Part shown: in pieces, positions 1 through 11,701 of the stretch
Numbering within the stretch: position 1 is the stretch's first letter
Layout: every line of letters starts with the position of its first letter
Source: Balaenoptera acutorostrata
Lineage: Eukaryota; Chordata; Mammalia; Artiodactyla; Balaenopteridae
Reading direction: 5' to 3'
Assembly (NCBI RefSeq): GCF_949987535.1
Contig: NC_080075.1
Span: 7,300,606 to 7,364,605, forward strand
Length of the DNA stretch: 64,000 nt
Program-made: the position numbers and the translations under genes
The notes under the pieces: generated by a model
Told to the model about the DNA's origin: nothing
The model's input: the letters and a program-made list of their open reading frames with translations, nothing else
Database searches by the model: none

Positions 1-1104
1 TATCCCACACTGAATAAAACAGAAAGCAAAGTATGAGTTCAATTCTTCAGATATAGGAAAGATCAGAGGAGAGATGGCTGAAGGCACAGACAAAATGGGA
101 AAGGGTGACATTCCAGCCCTGGCAGGAGCATAAGGAAGCAGAATGTGGAGCTTTGGTTGTAGTTTGTTCTCAGAGCTGGAGAGAAACGTTCGATGTAATA
201 ATCCACCTCCATGTCTTACTGCCCCAACACAGACCCAAAGACCTCCATCATCCAATAGTATCACCAGAAAATATGCAAATGACTCAATGGATCTGGCAAT
301 ATGGTAACAAATCGTCATCACCTTAAAGAAGCCAAGGCCACACACAGCCTGGGTGTATTCACTTTGCAGGAGTTAACAGCGCTCACCTGAGATCAATCTT
401 CAATAATACAAGCCCGCAAACCCAGCCCTAGAAGAGGAGGCAAAGCGGACGAGGGTGGATGGGGTCTCAGAGGTGCGTCTTGGAGGGTTCCCCCAGGAAG
501 GAGGTGAGGACGAACTCGTGGACCCCCACTTTGCAGTTAACAGGTCACATTAGTGCCGGGAGGGGAATCCACACCCACCAAGCCCTGCTGGGAGGTCCCA
601 CCACCCCAAAGCTGGGTCCCTGGGTTCATCCCGGGGCACCAGGTAGGATGTGGGTGAGGAGACAGAGAGGGAGGGAGGGAGGAGGAGAGGGAGGGAAAGC
701 TAGTCAAGAAGAATTGACTTGACTTGGTAGAGGGAAACGTGTTAAGAATCCTAGGGGCAAAATCTCCCTAAGGGTTCAGAAGAAAATATCCAACAGGTCA
801 GCTGGCCTCTTCTCTGTGACTAATTGAGCTCCTTGCATGAATAAAAAGGGTCAACATTCAGCCAGAAAGCAAAACAGGGTGTTGTTTCCCTTAATCTACA
901 TACAAGCCTCTGAATTCCTGCAGCCTCTGCGAGGGATTTCAGCTACAGAAGCAAGGCTTTTCGAGCACTTTATTGTAACCTCATGCCCAGAGACAACGGT
1001 GAGAAGGAACAACTCTTGCACAGGTGAGCAATGATTTGCAATGATTGGCGAGAGTGGAAAACGGAATAAGGGCGGTTGGGGCCAGGCTGTTGAACGGGGC
1101 TGGC
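1..1104. other. unique sequence, no gene seen
   Basis: No repeat family or exon was recognised. The stretch holds a purine-rich tract with five GGG runs (669-695) that could form a G-quadruplex on the plus strand. Open frames here are short and show no recognisable domain. Confidence 0.5.
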
Positions 1105-1480
1105 AAACGGCTCCCTTGCTGGCTCCCAGCCCAGGGCCTTTGCACTTGCTATTCCCTTTGCCTCGAATACGTTTCCCCACATGTGTTTGCAGGGACAGTT
1201 CTCTCCCTCCCTTCCACTCAAATGTTCCCTTCAAAAGGTCAGAGATGGCCACCATTAGCAAAACAGCGCCTCCTCCTCACTCCCCCAGGAAACTCCATGT
1301 CCTTTTCTGCTTTAATCTTCCTTCAATGCATTATTTTCCCTGTCTGATGTTAAATTATATACCTATTTATTTGTCTCCTATGAGGGCATATCCTTTGTTG
1401 TGTTTTCTGCTGTGTCCCCAGGGCCTAGGAGAGGTACCTGGGACATGACAGGCTTCAACAAATACTTATTTGCTGAGCAA
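1105..1480 (+). repeat. LINE L2 3' end
   Basis: The sequence follows the L2 3' region in order. It has the 'ggcctttgcacttgctattcc' type block near 1135, then 'ctcaaatgttccc' near 1218, then the terminal block with 'tatccccagggcctag'-like sequence and 'caacaaatacttatttg' before 1480. The copy is heavily diverged, as expected for this ancient mammalian LINE. No coding capacity remains. Confidence 0.7.
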
Positions 1481-2280
1481 TCTTGCTTGCTAACTCACAG
1501 CAGTAGCTAGCGGCCGCTGGGAGGGCTGTGCTGAGAAAGATTTGAGCATCGGCGTATAGTAATCGACAATGACTGGTATTTGGCCCAGCGTGGGGAAGCA
1601 GAGCCAGAGGGTAGGTTGGCACCGCTGCTGCCTAGTATTGGGGTTGAAAACGGTGCTGGGTTTGTACTTTCCTAACGTATTAGCCAATAAGTCAGTATTC
1701 TGGGTTTATGGGTGGAACGAATGTCACAGTGAAGATCTGGTGGGGGAAGAGATTCCAGCTGGCAAGGCACACAGGTCAGGGCAGAGCGGGGCTGTCATGG
1801 GATTTAGCCTGGAGCTGGAAGGCTGTGGTCACAGGAAGCCGGAGATCTGGGCGAGGGAGGCCCTGGGCATTTGGAGCAGGAGGAGGCTGCGTGGGGAGGC
1901 GGGGCTTGTTTGAGAAACTGCCCAGGGTCAGGGAAGGAAGCCTGAGACACAGAGGGGCTGGTCTATCCATTGCCACCCCCTGGTCTCAATGGCATCCTCA
2001 CGTCACCCAGAGCTGTCCCACCACCTTGCTGGTTCAGAGCAGAGCTATGAAGAGTTCACGAAAGAGGAGTGAGCAGGGAAGAAATAAGCCCACAGATGAA
2101 TGTCACTAGACTATAGCCTTTTAACACTCCTTACATTTGGACTCCTTAAATACAGTGGGGTCACCGAGTATTCTTGTGTAGTCTCTCGGGTCCTTAAGCA
2201 AAACGACAAAAAGGAAACCTCCATCTCCTTTTTAGGTTGGTGAATTGGTCAAGCAATGTCAGGACTCTTTTTCATCTTTT
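1481..2280. other. unique sequence, no gene seen
   Basis: This is moderately GC-rich sequence, including a NotI-type octamer at 1510-1517. The overlapping open frames at 1569-1913 and 1708-2109 show no domain, splice context or codon pattern that would support a gene. Confidence 0.4.
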
Positions 2281-2284
2281 TTTG

Positions 2285-2660
2285 TTTTTTTGTTTTTTAA
2301 TTTTTATTGGGGTAGAGTTGATTTACAATGTTGTGTTAGTTTCAGGTGTACAGCATAGTGAATCAGTTATACATATACGTATATCTGCTCTTTTTTAGAT
2401 TCTATTCCCATATAGGCCATTACAGAGTACTGAGTTCCCTGTGCTATACAGTAGGTCCTTATTAGTTATCCTTTTTATATATAGTAGTGTGTATATGTCA
2501 TTCCCGATCTCCAAATTTATCCCTCGGCGCCCCCTTACCCCCTGGTAACCATAAGTTTGTTTTCTGCCTCTGTAACTCTATTTCTGTTCTGTAGATAAGT
2601 TCATTTGTACCCTTTTTTTTAGATTCCACGTACAAGCGATACCATATTTCATCATATGTT
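2285..2660 (-). repeat. L1 3' UTR fragment
   Basis: Read on the minus strand this is an L1 3' UTR. The plus strand starts with a T-rich tail (2279-2303), then the terminal block around 2304-2380, then the 'agttccctgtgctatacagtaggtcc' type block near 2433. A pyrimidine tract near 2520-2545 corresponds to the polypurine tract of the L1 3' UTR. It is 5'-truncated, with no ORF2 left beyond the 3' UTR junction. The terminal block is of the 'ttcaggtgtacagc' type (group A in the findings). Confidence 0.85.
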
Positions 2661-3463
2661 TAATGCTAAGTTAACCGTGAGCTCTTAAGCAATTGTCCTC
2701 AGTGCCACGCCAGGCCCAGTACAATACTGCCGGTTTCCCAGGGCCAAGCTGCTCCCTCTCTGTCTCTCTCTCCAAAGCAAAATAAAAGAACATCACTGAG
2801 CATCTTGGAACCACATTGCCCAGTTTCTGGGATAGGACACAGAATCGATGGGCCCATCTTTATTTTTCCCTACAAGATGTGTTCTTGTGTAATAATCTCC
2901 TTCCCATTTCCTAGAGTGTCTTCCAGCAAACGATGGCAAACATAATATAAACACCACTTGCGGAAGAGATGGTCTTTTATTAGTTCTTAGAAAGGCCTTC
3001 ATTTCCTTCCAGGCTCATCGCTCTAACTGGGAACCCGCTGATGGTGGGGAGTGAAGGAAATAGATCAGAACAGTAAACACCAGGTTTTCGAAATATGGTT
3101 ATGCTTCTAATGGTAAAATAATTATAAGCTGGGACCTTAAAGCATGCTTCCGTTTACCCCCAGGAAGAATTGTACTATTACAGCGTGATGCTAGATTAAG
3201 ACTGGAGTTTTATATGATTGAATTGTGTCTCTCTTGAACTGGTGCCGCTTTGTCTCTAGAGATCGGGAGAAAATAAAATTTCATTTCATATTTAGAATAT
3301 TTTTTACCTGAGGAGCTATTTGGACTTCAGAACTGATTTCTCATGCAGAAGAGACGTGTAAACGTCAGGAAATTAGGCAGAGTTCCGTGTTAGTGATCGC
3401 CACTTGGGAGGATGTAGTCGGCCACAACAACCAGAGTTTTGGTTCTGGTACACAGGTTCTTTT
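2661..3463. other. unique sequence, no gene seen
   Basis: AT-rich sequence with no recognised repeat or exon. Confidence 0.4.
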
Positions 3464-3480
3464 TATGCAAATGGAATTTT

Positions 3481-3781
3481 TTTTTTTTTTTTAAGATTGA
3501 TTGATTGATTGATTGATCGCTATGTTGGGTCTTCATTTCTGTGCGAGGGCTTTCTCTAGCTGCGGCAAGTGGGGGCCACTCTTCATCGCGGTGCGCGGAC
3601 CTCTCACTATCGCGGCCTCTCTTGTTGCGGAGCACAGGCTCCAGACGCACAGGCTCAGCAGTTGTGGTTCACGGGCCCAGTTGCTCCACGGCATGTGGGA
3701 TCCTCCCAGACCAGGGCTCGAACCCGTGTCCCCTGCATTAGCAGGCGGATTCTCAACCACTGCGCCACCAGGGAAGCCCCC
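3481..3781 (-). mobile_element. CHR-type tRNA-derived SINE with perfect TSD
   Basis: This is a full-length SINE on the minus strand. The AT-rich tail (3481-3518, with repeated TGAT/GATT units) lies at the left and the tRNA-like head ('gggcttccctggtggcgcagtggttgag' region) at 3750-3781. The head carries an A-box-like TGGCGCAGTGG and a B-box-like sequence. It is flanked by a perfect 17-bp duplication, 'tatgcaaatggaatttt', at 3464-3480 and 3782-3798. The perfect TSD suggests a fairly recent insertion by L1 machinery. Confidence 0.93.
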
Positions 3782-3798
3782 TATGCAAATGGAATTTT

Positions 3799-4909
3799 AC
3801 ACAAATGATCTCAAATCCCAGGCTATTCATTTCTCGATTGTTTATCGGCTCACTCTTAAGCAAGAATTGAGTTCAAAAGCATCCTGGTTACAGACCATCC
3901 ATACAGTCCGTGCCACCTGCATACCCCTTTCTGCCTGAGTGTGGCTTTGTTGATGCCCCTTGAGATGATCACCCATTAGGATTTATTTTTGCCAATCTAC
4001 ATGCCTCAGCCCAGACTGGGCAGATCATTAGCGGGTGTGAAGGGAGGCTCGGGAAATGAGTGCCCTCCAGCACTTGTCATGTCACTGTGTGACTGTTGCC
4101 TGGTCTGATAAAGCAGAAAGAGCAAGCAAGGGGTGCTTTTCTCCTGGCCAGGACACTGAACTCACAGAAAATGAGACAGCACATGGGGCCGAGGCAGTCA
4201 GATCTCACCAGAGAGACTGGGATAAATGTGTTTCCCCAGTTGCTCAAGGAAAAGATTCCAGCGGATGGCAGGGGGCCAAGGGACAGAGAAAGCTAAAGGC
4301 ATGATGGGAACGACCCTCTGAGGCCGCATGGTGAAGAGGTGGGAGAGCCGATGACAATCAACCAATTACTACGAAGACGGCAAAGGCGCTGGCTGTGCAC
4401 ACTGAGTTTTCGAATCTCTTGCAGAATGAAAGGCTAGCCCAGTGTGTACCGTCTGACAGATGCAGGTGGTACATGTGGGCGTCTTCTGGGCCTTGACTGA
4501 TCTGTCCTCTCCCAGGCCTGCACCTGGAGAGCAACCCTGCAGGTCAGAAAGGTTGGACCTCCTGGAAGATTTCCACAATCCCTGGAGGCCTGTCCCTTCC
4601 AGGGGGAGTTCTCCCTCCACCCAGCTGTGCCTGCATTTCCCCTCAGTGGGCTAGGGGATCCCTTCGCCCCCTCTCCTCCACTCAACAACAAAGCAAGACC
4701 ATCTCAGGATGCCTGGGAAGAAAGCCACTGCTTAATGAAAAAACAAGTGAGGGCCTATCTACCTATCAGTAACTGTTGTTTGATAGTTATTAATGGATGC
4801 CAGAGACAACATGTAAAAGTTACCCTGGTGACTTTGTTAAAACAAAGTAAAATTGGTCAGAGTCCATAGAGGTAAATTTATTCCTTTTAAATAGCATACT
4901 TTTAAGGAT
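3799..4909. other. unique sequence, no gene seen
   Basis: No repeat family was recognised. Open frames up to about 85 codons on either strand have no recognisable domains. Confidence 0.4.
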
Positions 4910-4957
4910 GACCAACCATCCTGGTTAGTTCCTGGCCAAACTGGGATGGTTGGTCAC
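4908..4957. repeat. short palindromic element, possible DNA-transposon remnant
   Basis: A perfect 12-bp inverted repeat, 'gaccaaccatcc' at 4910-4921 and its reverse complement at 4944-4955, is separated by 22 bases. The arms continue imperfectly outward to the 'accct' at 4956-4960. It resembles the ends of an old non-autonomous DNA transposon with nearly all internal sequence lost. The family is not assigned. Confidence 0.5.
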
Positions 4958-5103
4958 CCTACTTCTAGTTAATATCACAGTAGCTGGTTTAGGTTATTGA
5001 ATGATAAACTACTAAGTGTTTCAGACCTGGATAGCAAAAATCTAACAGGTGATTCACTCCCTTAGCTTTATCTACAAAAGTAAAAGCATTAAGAAAACCC
5101 AAT

Positions 5104-5285
5104 GACTCGGGAGTCAGGAGCTTGAATCCTGGCACCCCACCTACAGACTGTATGAACTTGGGCAAGTTGTCACTCCTTCCCTCTGCGCCTCGGTTACTTT
5201 ATCTATAAAATGGAGATGTTAGAGCATATCTCAGCAGGTTATCTGAATTCAGCGAGCTAATACATGTGTGATATTGTGATTTATA
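5104..5285 (+). repeat. MIR SINE
   Basis: It contains the MIR core in order: 'gagtcaggagcttgaatcctggcaccccacct', 'gaacttgggcaagttgtcac', 'ctcggttactttatctataaaatgg', then a decayed 3' part near 'gctaatacatgtgtgat'. This is an ancient mammalian SINE with no sign of recent activity. Confidence 0.85.
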
Positions 5286-5317
5286 AGAAGAAATATATAT
5301 TTGGTCATCGTCCTTTC

Positions 5318-6048
5318 TCTGGCACAGAGATCCTAAGACCTTTGGAATTTCTTGTGATGCAAGCAATAAAGGTGTCTTTTGTTATGTTAATGAGGTACAA
5401 TTTGGACTGAACCTAAGGATAGGGGCTCGTTACCTGGGGAGCCAACCCTGTGCTTGGAGTGTTGGAACTTTCAGTCCCACTCCCTGGTCTCTGGGGAGGG
5501 GAGAGGGGCTGGAGGTTGAGTTTGGTCACCAATGGCCAGTGCGTTAATCAATCATGCTTGTATAATGAAACCTCCATGAAAACCCACAAGGATGGGTTTG
5601 GGGAGGTTCTGGGTTGGTGAACACGTGGAGATGAGGGGAGAGAGTGGTCCCAGAGAGGGCATGTGAGCTCCGCACCCCTTCCCCATCCCTTGCCCTAGGG
5701 CATCTCTTCCCTCTGACTGTTCCGAAGTTACATCCTTTTATAATAAACTGGTGATCTAGTAAGTAAAATGGTTCTCCGAGTGCTGTGAGCTGCTCTAGCA
5801 AATTAGTCAGTCCCGAGGAGGCGTTTGTTGGAACCTCTGACTTGCAGCCAGTCGGTCAGAAGCACAGGCGACAGCCTGGGCCTGGGATGGGTGTCTGAAG
5901 TCGGGGTGGTCCTGTGAGACTGGGCCGTTAGCCTGTGGAACCTGAGGCCGTCTCCACGTAGATAGTGTCAGGATTGAGTTGAACTGAAGGATACCCAGCT
6001 GGTGTTCAGAGAATTGCTTGCTTGGTGGTGGTGGTGGGGAAACCCCGC
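5318..6048 (+). repeat. LTR-like old interspersed repeat
   Basis: The whole block resembles an old mammalian repeat with LTR-like features. There is a GC-rich upstream part and a polyadenylation-type signal ('ataataaact') near 5742, followed by a region ending in 'gtgtcaggattgagttgaactg' and 'ggggaaacccc' (6036-6048), directly abutting a CA microsatellite. I recognise the sequence as repetitive from memory but cannot name the subfamily with certainty. It has no coding capacity. Confidence 0.45.
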
Positions 6049-6049
6049 C

Positions 6050-6168
6050 ACACAAACACACACACACGCACGCACACGCACACACACACACACACGCACA
6101 CGCACACGCACACACGCACACGCACGCACACACACGCACGCACGCACACACACACGCACACACACAAT
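6050..6168. repeat. CA microsatellite interspersed with CG
   Basis: About 118 bases of alternating purine-pyrimidine sequence. (CA)n is interrupted many times by CG to give CACG and CACGCACG units. Long alternating CA/CG runs favour Z-DNA. It follows immediately after the LTR-like block. The His/Thr or Val/Cys-rich frames through it are translation artefacts of the repeat. Confidence 0.95.
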
Positions 6169-6169
6169 G

Positions 6170-7129
6170 TTATACACCACACTCCTAGTGAGCTGTGGTC
6201 TCCAGCTCATCCCAGGGAGCGTGGCGGAATGTTTCCACCATTTCCACACGGATTTAAAGGTAGGCTTTTTCCTAGTGAATCTTTAGGAAGGAAAAAAAAT
6301 GACACTTATAAAAGGTTATATGTGGTTTTCTTCACTGTCACATTACAAATATTAATTACATAAAAGATTATTTCAAATATCAAAACTTTTACGTGCACAC
6401 TGGTCAGTTACTTTATTCAGCATATAATCAAAATTGCATTTTGTCTCTGAGACTTTACAGTTTACAGAATACTTCCTGACAGGTCATTTTATTTATTGAG
6501 GAACTTCTGTGTGCAATTTGGTGCTGTGAGATTGTCAGACCTTGGAGAGAGAGCGAGAGTCGGGGGGCAGGGGCGGGTGTGTGCTGAGGGGCACACAATG
6601 TGAAATATTTGGGGCCAGGCAGAGGCCAAGACATAGCGGCTGGAAGTGGAAGGGACAGAGGCTGACCTGGCTCAGGAAGTACAGCTGGTGGTCGGGCACC
6701 GTGGTAGACTAGGTCCAGTGGTTCTAGTTGTAGAAACAATTAGCTCTAAGTGACCAATCAGGCAGCCGAGGGGAAGCAGAGGGAGGCTGAGTCCTAGTTC
6801 CCAGACATCTGCCCGCGGCATCTAGAGCGGGAGATGTGGGACCCTGGAACCAAGGAGCTGGAGACGGAGGTGGTGAGAGGTAGGCAGGGTCTAAGAGCCA
6901 GGTGGGCTGGATCTCAGGGCAGGACACTAGTCATAAAGGGAAGCCAAGGATGGATAGGACCACAGAAAGAAGCTCTAGGCCAGATAGGAGGTAGGGGATG
7001 TGCAGGTTGGGTGGAGACCTCTGGTTCTTCAGGTCCTTGTCTGATTGGAAGGAAGGGAGATGCAAACGATGGCAATGGCATTGGGGCTGCAGTCCCATCT
7101 ACCTTACCTCAGACCTAAGCATCCCCAGA
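6170..7129. other. unique sequence, no gene seen
   Basis: Mixed AT-rich (6250-6500) then GC-rich (6540-7110) sequence. There is no recognised repeat or exon. Confidence 0.4.
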
Positions 7130-7640
7130 TTGGGGCAGGAAACTGTCAATCTATACATCAGTTAGGGACCTGTCAGGACACAGAGAGCACATGCAAACTG
7201 GGTAGCTGGATGATTTAATAAAGGAGCTATTTATAAAGATCTGTGCAGAGTATAGGGAAATCAACAGAAGCCAGAGCAGAAGTACTAGAAATAGTCAGTT
7301 CCACCCTTAAGCCTGAGCAGAACCCAGGGAAAGCAGTGTTATGTGGAAAGGGCTGCCTGATAGAATATGTGGCCTTCCATGGAGGGGTACACCCAAGCCA
7401 AGGCAACGCAGTATGCAGGGGGTTGGCAGGAAAATACCTCCACCTCACCCTTCTCCCACCTCTGATACCTTTTTGGTACCTCTCACTGGCCACATCAACC
7501 AGAAGGCAGAAGGCAGGTATGGCTGTTAGTGTAGTCTGTACAGGCCAGCCTCCCTGGGCACAGAGTGGGCAGAAGAAGGGTGCAGAGTAGATCTGGAGGG
7601 ACAATGGGAAGTAACCAGAAGACTTCACCCTCTTTGTCTC
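7130..7640. repeat. possible old interspersed repeat
   Basis: The block from 'agggacctgtcaggacacagagagc' to 'gtagatctggagggacaatgggaag' reads like a mid-repetitive mammalian sequence I have seen elsewhere, possibly retroviral LTR-derived. I cannot assign the family. Open frames on both strands (7243-7590 plus, 7227-7628 minus) overlap each other and show no domain. Confidence 0.3.
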
Positions 7641-8099
7641 TTAGCTTCCTCACTGTTTTTTATTTGAGGAATAATTGGTATCCTCAACCAAGGGCACATA
7701 TAGTCCTCTTGGTGATGGTATCAGGGCCAATTTAGCCACACTCCCTCCAAAATCAAAAGCATTAGCACAGCTAGTAAATTTCATATGAGGACAGAAAACA
7801 AGGGTGACAGCAATTCATCAACAGACGCACAGATGCTACAGTCCCCATTTTCGTAGCTGGTCACAGGCCTAAGTTATAACATAGCTTTCTCCCCCCACCA
7901 TGCATTCCATGTGCCCCCTTCCCTCTGCCAGCATCTTGGCTGGACGGCGGATGGGGGCAGCGTCAACAAGATCTTCATTTCTGCAAAATCTGATTCCTTG
8001 GTGGTCTTGCCTTGATCAGTTGACAGTTTCTCTTTTGTCCAGAGCTACTGGGCAAGTGAGGAGGACAAGGCACCGCAGGGCATCTCCTGGATTGCAGAC

Positions 8100-8830
8100 A
8101 TAATTCTTCTTGCCCCCGTTCTGTAGCGGTTACCCAACCTCCCTTTTGGTGATCAGAACCCCAGACAACACAGTGACCCCTTTCTTCTACTGGTTCAATG
8201 ACAAGAGGAGGCCAAAACGACCAGAAGACCTTCCAACAGAGCAGAACCATGACTGTGGCCCCAGGGGAAGTCTTCCTCCCTTGAATACTATTAACTCTAA
8301 ACCGTCTGGAACCAAAATTGTGGAAACAGAAAGTACAGATTCCTTCAGGTGTTGTCTGGTGTATCAGTGAGAGAAGCCACTTCTACCTCCAATCCTTGGT
8401 TTCCCAAATTCTGGAGGTGATGGTACCATATACTAGCAGCTGGTTTAAGGTTTATACTTCATCCTGAACGTGTCTGGGCCTTCAGCGGGCCATTGCACCA
8501 TTCTATCAAGACAGCTCTAGCTAGGTAATGGGACATAGGGGAGACCAGTGAATTCTGGGCCATGATCCCATAGTCCCAGTTTCTTTGCCCTGAAAACGTG
8601 TCCTCTAGTTGTAGGACATCTTGTATGGGATACCACAATGTCAGATAAAATATTCTCTAGGGCCACAGATGGTGACACACACCTGAAGTGCTTCAGGTGA
8701 GGAAGGTAAATCTTTCCCTAGAACTACAAATGCCTGCCACTTCATGATATAGGTGGTTTAACACAATCAGTTTGCCGCCAAGGCTGATCCACTCATAATA
8801 CCCCACAGTCATTCCCTTTTTTCTTAAAGC
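8100..8830. repeat. possible degraded endogenous-retrovirus internal sequence
   Basis: The text between about 8380 and 8800 resembles internal sequence of old MaLR/ERVL-type elements, but no gag or pol frame survives. The assignment is weak and from memory. The region has no long open frame. Confidence 0.25.
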
Positions 8831-9691
8831 CTCATTTTTTCCTAAGAAACCCAACTTTACTGCGTATCAGCTCAACTACAAATTGAGAACAAAGTCAGTC
8901 CATATGACTTTTTCAAACCAGACTTGAGACAGTGGAAGATAACATTGACCATTCTTGTATTTCTGCTGGTGTCCAGACGCTGGGGCTTGCCCTCACATCC
9001 CCATCCTGGTAGAACGATGGAACAGGCATGAAGACTCCCCACTCGGACGAGTCACCTTCTTGTGTGTCCTTTTGCAGTTCATGATCTTAAGGTTTCCCCA
9101 AGCCACCTGAGAGACTGAAGTAACTTGGCTCTGTTGAAGCCTGGAAATAAAAACGTCCTTGAGAAGCGTTTGTGAAATCTCTCTTACTGGAATGTGGATT
9201 AAAAAGACTTGCTGTGGTACGCTGCTAAATCTTTACAAATGTTTAAGATAAAGCGCAAATGAGAAAAACATGTTCAGTGAGTCTTTCTGGTTTGGGCTAA
9301 ACTGTGTTCTTAATTCTCTTCTACTGAAATGTGTTATGATCAGGGAGAATGACCGCAGGCCAGATGGTGAAACCATTGTCCTTTTGTAGTTGGGATGACT
9401 TCCCCTCAAAGCGCTATGCTGTTTCTTTCTGACTCAGTCTCATTTTCTCTCTCTCTCTCCCACCTCACTCATGACACGGAAGTCAATATTTGGGGTACTT
9501 TTATTTAGTAACATTACAGTGACCATGAGTCACTAACACAGTGTTTTGGACCACTGGCAAACTTTTTAGATGGAAGTGGAAACTTGGATGGGCTAAGGTT
9601 CTTACTAATTAAGATAGCTGAAAAGAAACATAAAAAATGGCAATGAGAAGAAAGTAGATTGTGTGGGGAAAAAACTGGACTTCTATGATTT
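8831..9691. other. unique sequence, no gene seen
   Basis: No repeat family or exon was recognised. A TC-rich run occurs near 9450-9462. Confidence 0.4.
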
Positions 9692-9706
9692 TGTAGTATT
9701 TTTTAA

Positions 9707-9994
9707 AAATTATTATTTATTTATTTATTTATATTTGGCTGTGTTGGGTCTTTGTGTGCGAGGGCTTTCTCCAGTTGCGGCAAGCGGGGGCCACTCTTCA
9801 TCGCATTGCGCGGGCCTCTCACTATCGTGGCCTCTCTTGTTGCGGAGCACAGGCTCCAGACACAAAGGCTCAGTAGTTGTGGCTCGCGGGCCCAGTTGAT
9901 CCGCGGCATGTGGGATCTTCCCAGACCAGGGCTCGAACCCGTGTCCCCTGCATTGGCAGGCATATTCTCAACCACTGCGCCACCAGGGAAGCCC
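9707..9994 (-). mobile_element. CHR-type SINE with TSD
   Basis: Full-length on the minus strand: an ATTT-rich tail at 9707-9732, the body with 'gggccactcttcatcgc' near 9787, and the tRNA-like head ending at 9994. The flanking duplication is 'tgtagtatttttaa', at 9692-9706 (one extra T) and 9995-10008. The B-box-like region is retained as 'gctcgaacccg'. It sits at the left edge of an old minus-strand L1. Confidence 0.92.
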
Positions 9995-10008
9995 TGTAGT
10001 ATTTTTAA

Positions 10009-11560
10009 GTAAAATTATTCTGGAAGTATAACATACATACAGAAAATGATACAAATCATAAGTAGCTCAAGGAATTTTCCCCAAATGAATCATGTGTAAC
10101 CACTACCCAGATCAAGAAACAATATTGCCACCCCCTCAGAAGCCCTATTTGTGTCTGCTTTCATCATTTTATTACTATTACCCCTAAGGGTAACCACTAT
10201 CAAGACTTTTATCCGCAGCAGTTTGTCTAGAATTATACGTATGCACACGTTTGTGAACTGGTTCTCTCACGCAAAATTGTGTTTGTGAAATGTATTCATG
10301 TTATTGCATGCAGAGTAACACGTTCATTGCTAGTGGTCTGGAGCAGGGACAGGCAAATTACCCCATCCTGTCCTTGTATGGCCCACCAGCTAAGAATGGC
10401 TTTTGCATTTATAAAGAATCATAAAAAAACAAACAAACACACACACAAGAATATGCAGCAGAGACAACATGTGGCCTGTAAAACCTAAAATATTTACTCA
10501 CTACCCCTTGACAGAGAAAGTTTGCTGAACCCTGCTGTAGAGAATTGTGTTGTGTGACTATACCACAATTTATTGTTTTATTCTACTGCCAAGGGGTATT
10601 TGGGTGGTTTTCAGTTTTTATCTATCATGAACCGTGCAATGCTTGCATGTGTGTTTTGGTGTCTATGTGTACACATTTCTGTTGGGGATCTACCCAGAGG
10701 TAGAATTATTGGAGTATAAGGTATGAAGATATTCAGTGTTAGTAAATACTGCCAAACAGTTGTACAAATTTACACACTCATCAGCAGTGATTGGGAATTC
10801 TAGTTGTTCCACATCCTTGCCAATACTTGGTGTCACCCATCTTTTTAATTTTGGTCATTTCAGTGTATGTGTAGTGGTATCTCCTTGTGGTTTTGGTTTG
10901 TATTCACCTGATGCCTCATGGCATACGTACTTTTTCATGTGTTTATTGAACATTTACGTATTCCTTTTGTGACATAGCTGCTCACATGTTTTGTCCAAGG
11001 TTTGTCTGTATTTGTCTTATTGATTGGTAAGAGTATCAAATTATTTGTTAGATAGGATTGCAAATACCTTGTTCTACTCAGTGATTTGTACCTTAACTCC
11101 CCAATGGTATCCTTCGATGAACAGAAATTCTTGATTTTAATAGTCTAACTTACCAGTTTTCCTTTTTGGTCAGTGCTTTTTATATCCTATTTAAGAAGTC
11201 TTGGCCTACCCTCATGTCACACAGGTATTCTCCAATGTTTTCTTCTAGAAGTGTTATTGTTTACTTTTCACATTTAGATCTACAGTTCATCTAGAATAGG
11301 TTTCTTTGTATGGTGTGAGGTAGATGTCAAGATTCATTTTTGTCTCCTATAGTACCTAATTGGTCCAGCACTGCTTTTGGGGAAAAAAAGGATGATTTCT
11401 CTACTCTATTACAGTGCCACCTTCATCATGAATCAGTTGCAGTATATGTGCAGATCTGGTTTGGACTTACGAAGGTGTCTCGTAGGAATTCATCTATGGA
11501 TGAGTAAGAACTTCGGCTTTCTCCTTTAAGAGTGTCTTGACACTTCTTGGCCCTTTCCGT
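10009..11560 (-). repeat. old L1 (L1M-type) 3' UTR and ORF2 C-terminal region
   Basis: Read in minus orientation, the block matches the 3' UTR and ORF2 end of an old L1: 'accactacccagatcaagaaacaatattgccacc' near 10098, the 'gcttgcatgtgtgttttgg' region, then 'ccaaacagttgtacaaatttacacactcatcagca' near 10751, and further to about 11500 ('tggtgtgaggtagatgtcaag'). All frames are broken. A hAT-type element interrupts it at 10344-10534. Confidence 0.75.
10344..10534. mobile_element. hAT-Charlie-type non-autonomous DNA transposon
   Basis: It starts 'cagggacaggcaaa' and ends 'tttgctgaaccctg', imperfect terminal inverted repeats that match 10 of 14 bases. Inside are 'tgtatggcccaccag' and 'ggcctgtaaaacctaaaatatttact', typical of one human MER-type hAT family. 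Flanking octamers 'gtctggag' (10336-10343) and 'ctgtagag' (10535-10542) match at 5 of 8 positions, compatible with a decayed 8-bp hAT duplication. It lies inside the old L1, so it is younger than that copy. Confidence 0.65.
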
Positions 11561-11701
11561 TCCCATATAAATTCATTGAATTGAAGAGGAAAGATGAGAT
11601 TTTTATAGTATAAAAAGCAAATATGATATATCCCTCCATTTATTTAGGTCCTCTTTAACATCTCTGTATGCTATGTTGTAATTTTCAATGCAGAAGAATT
11701 A

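Noticed and set aside
3533..3760. Frames such as those with 'SSCGKWGPLFIAVRGPLT' as a conserved protein
   Set aside because: The same peptide recurs at 9752, 20979 and elsewhere because it is a translation of CHR SINE copies.
6002..6363. His/Thr-rich or Val/Cys-rich proteins
   Set aside because: They are translations of the CA microsatellite.
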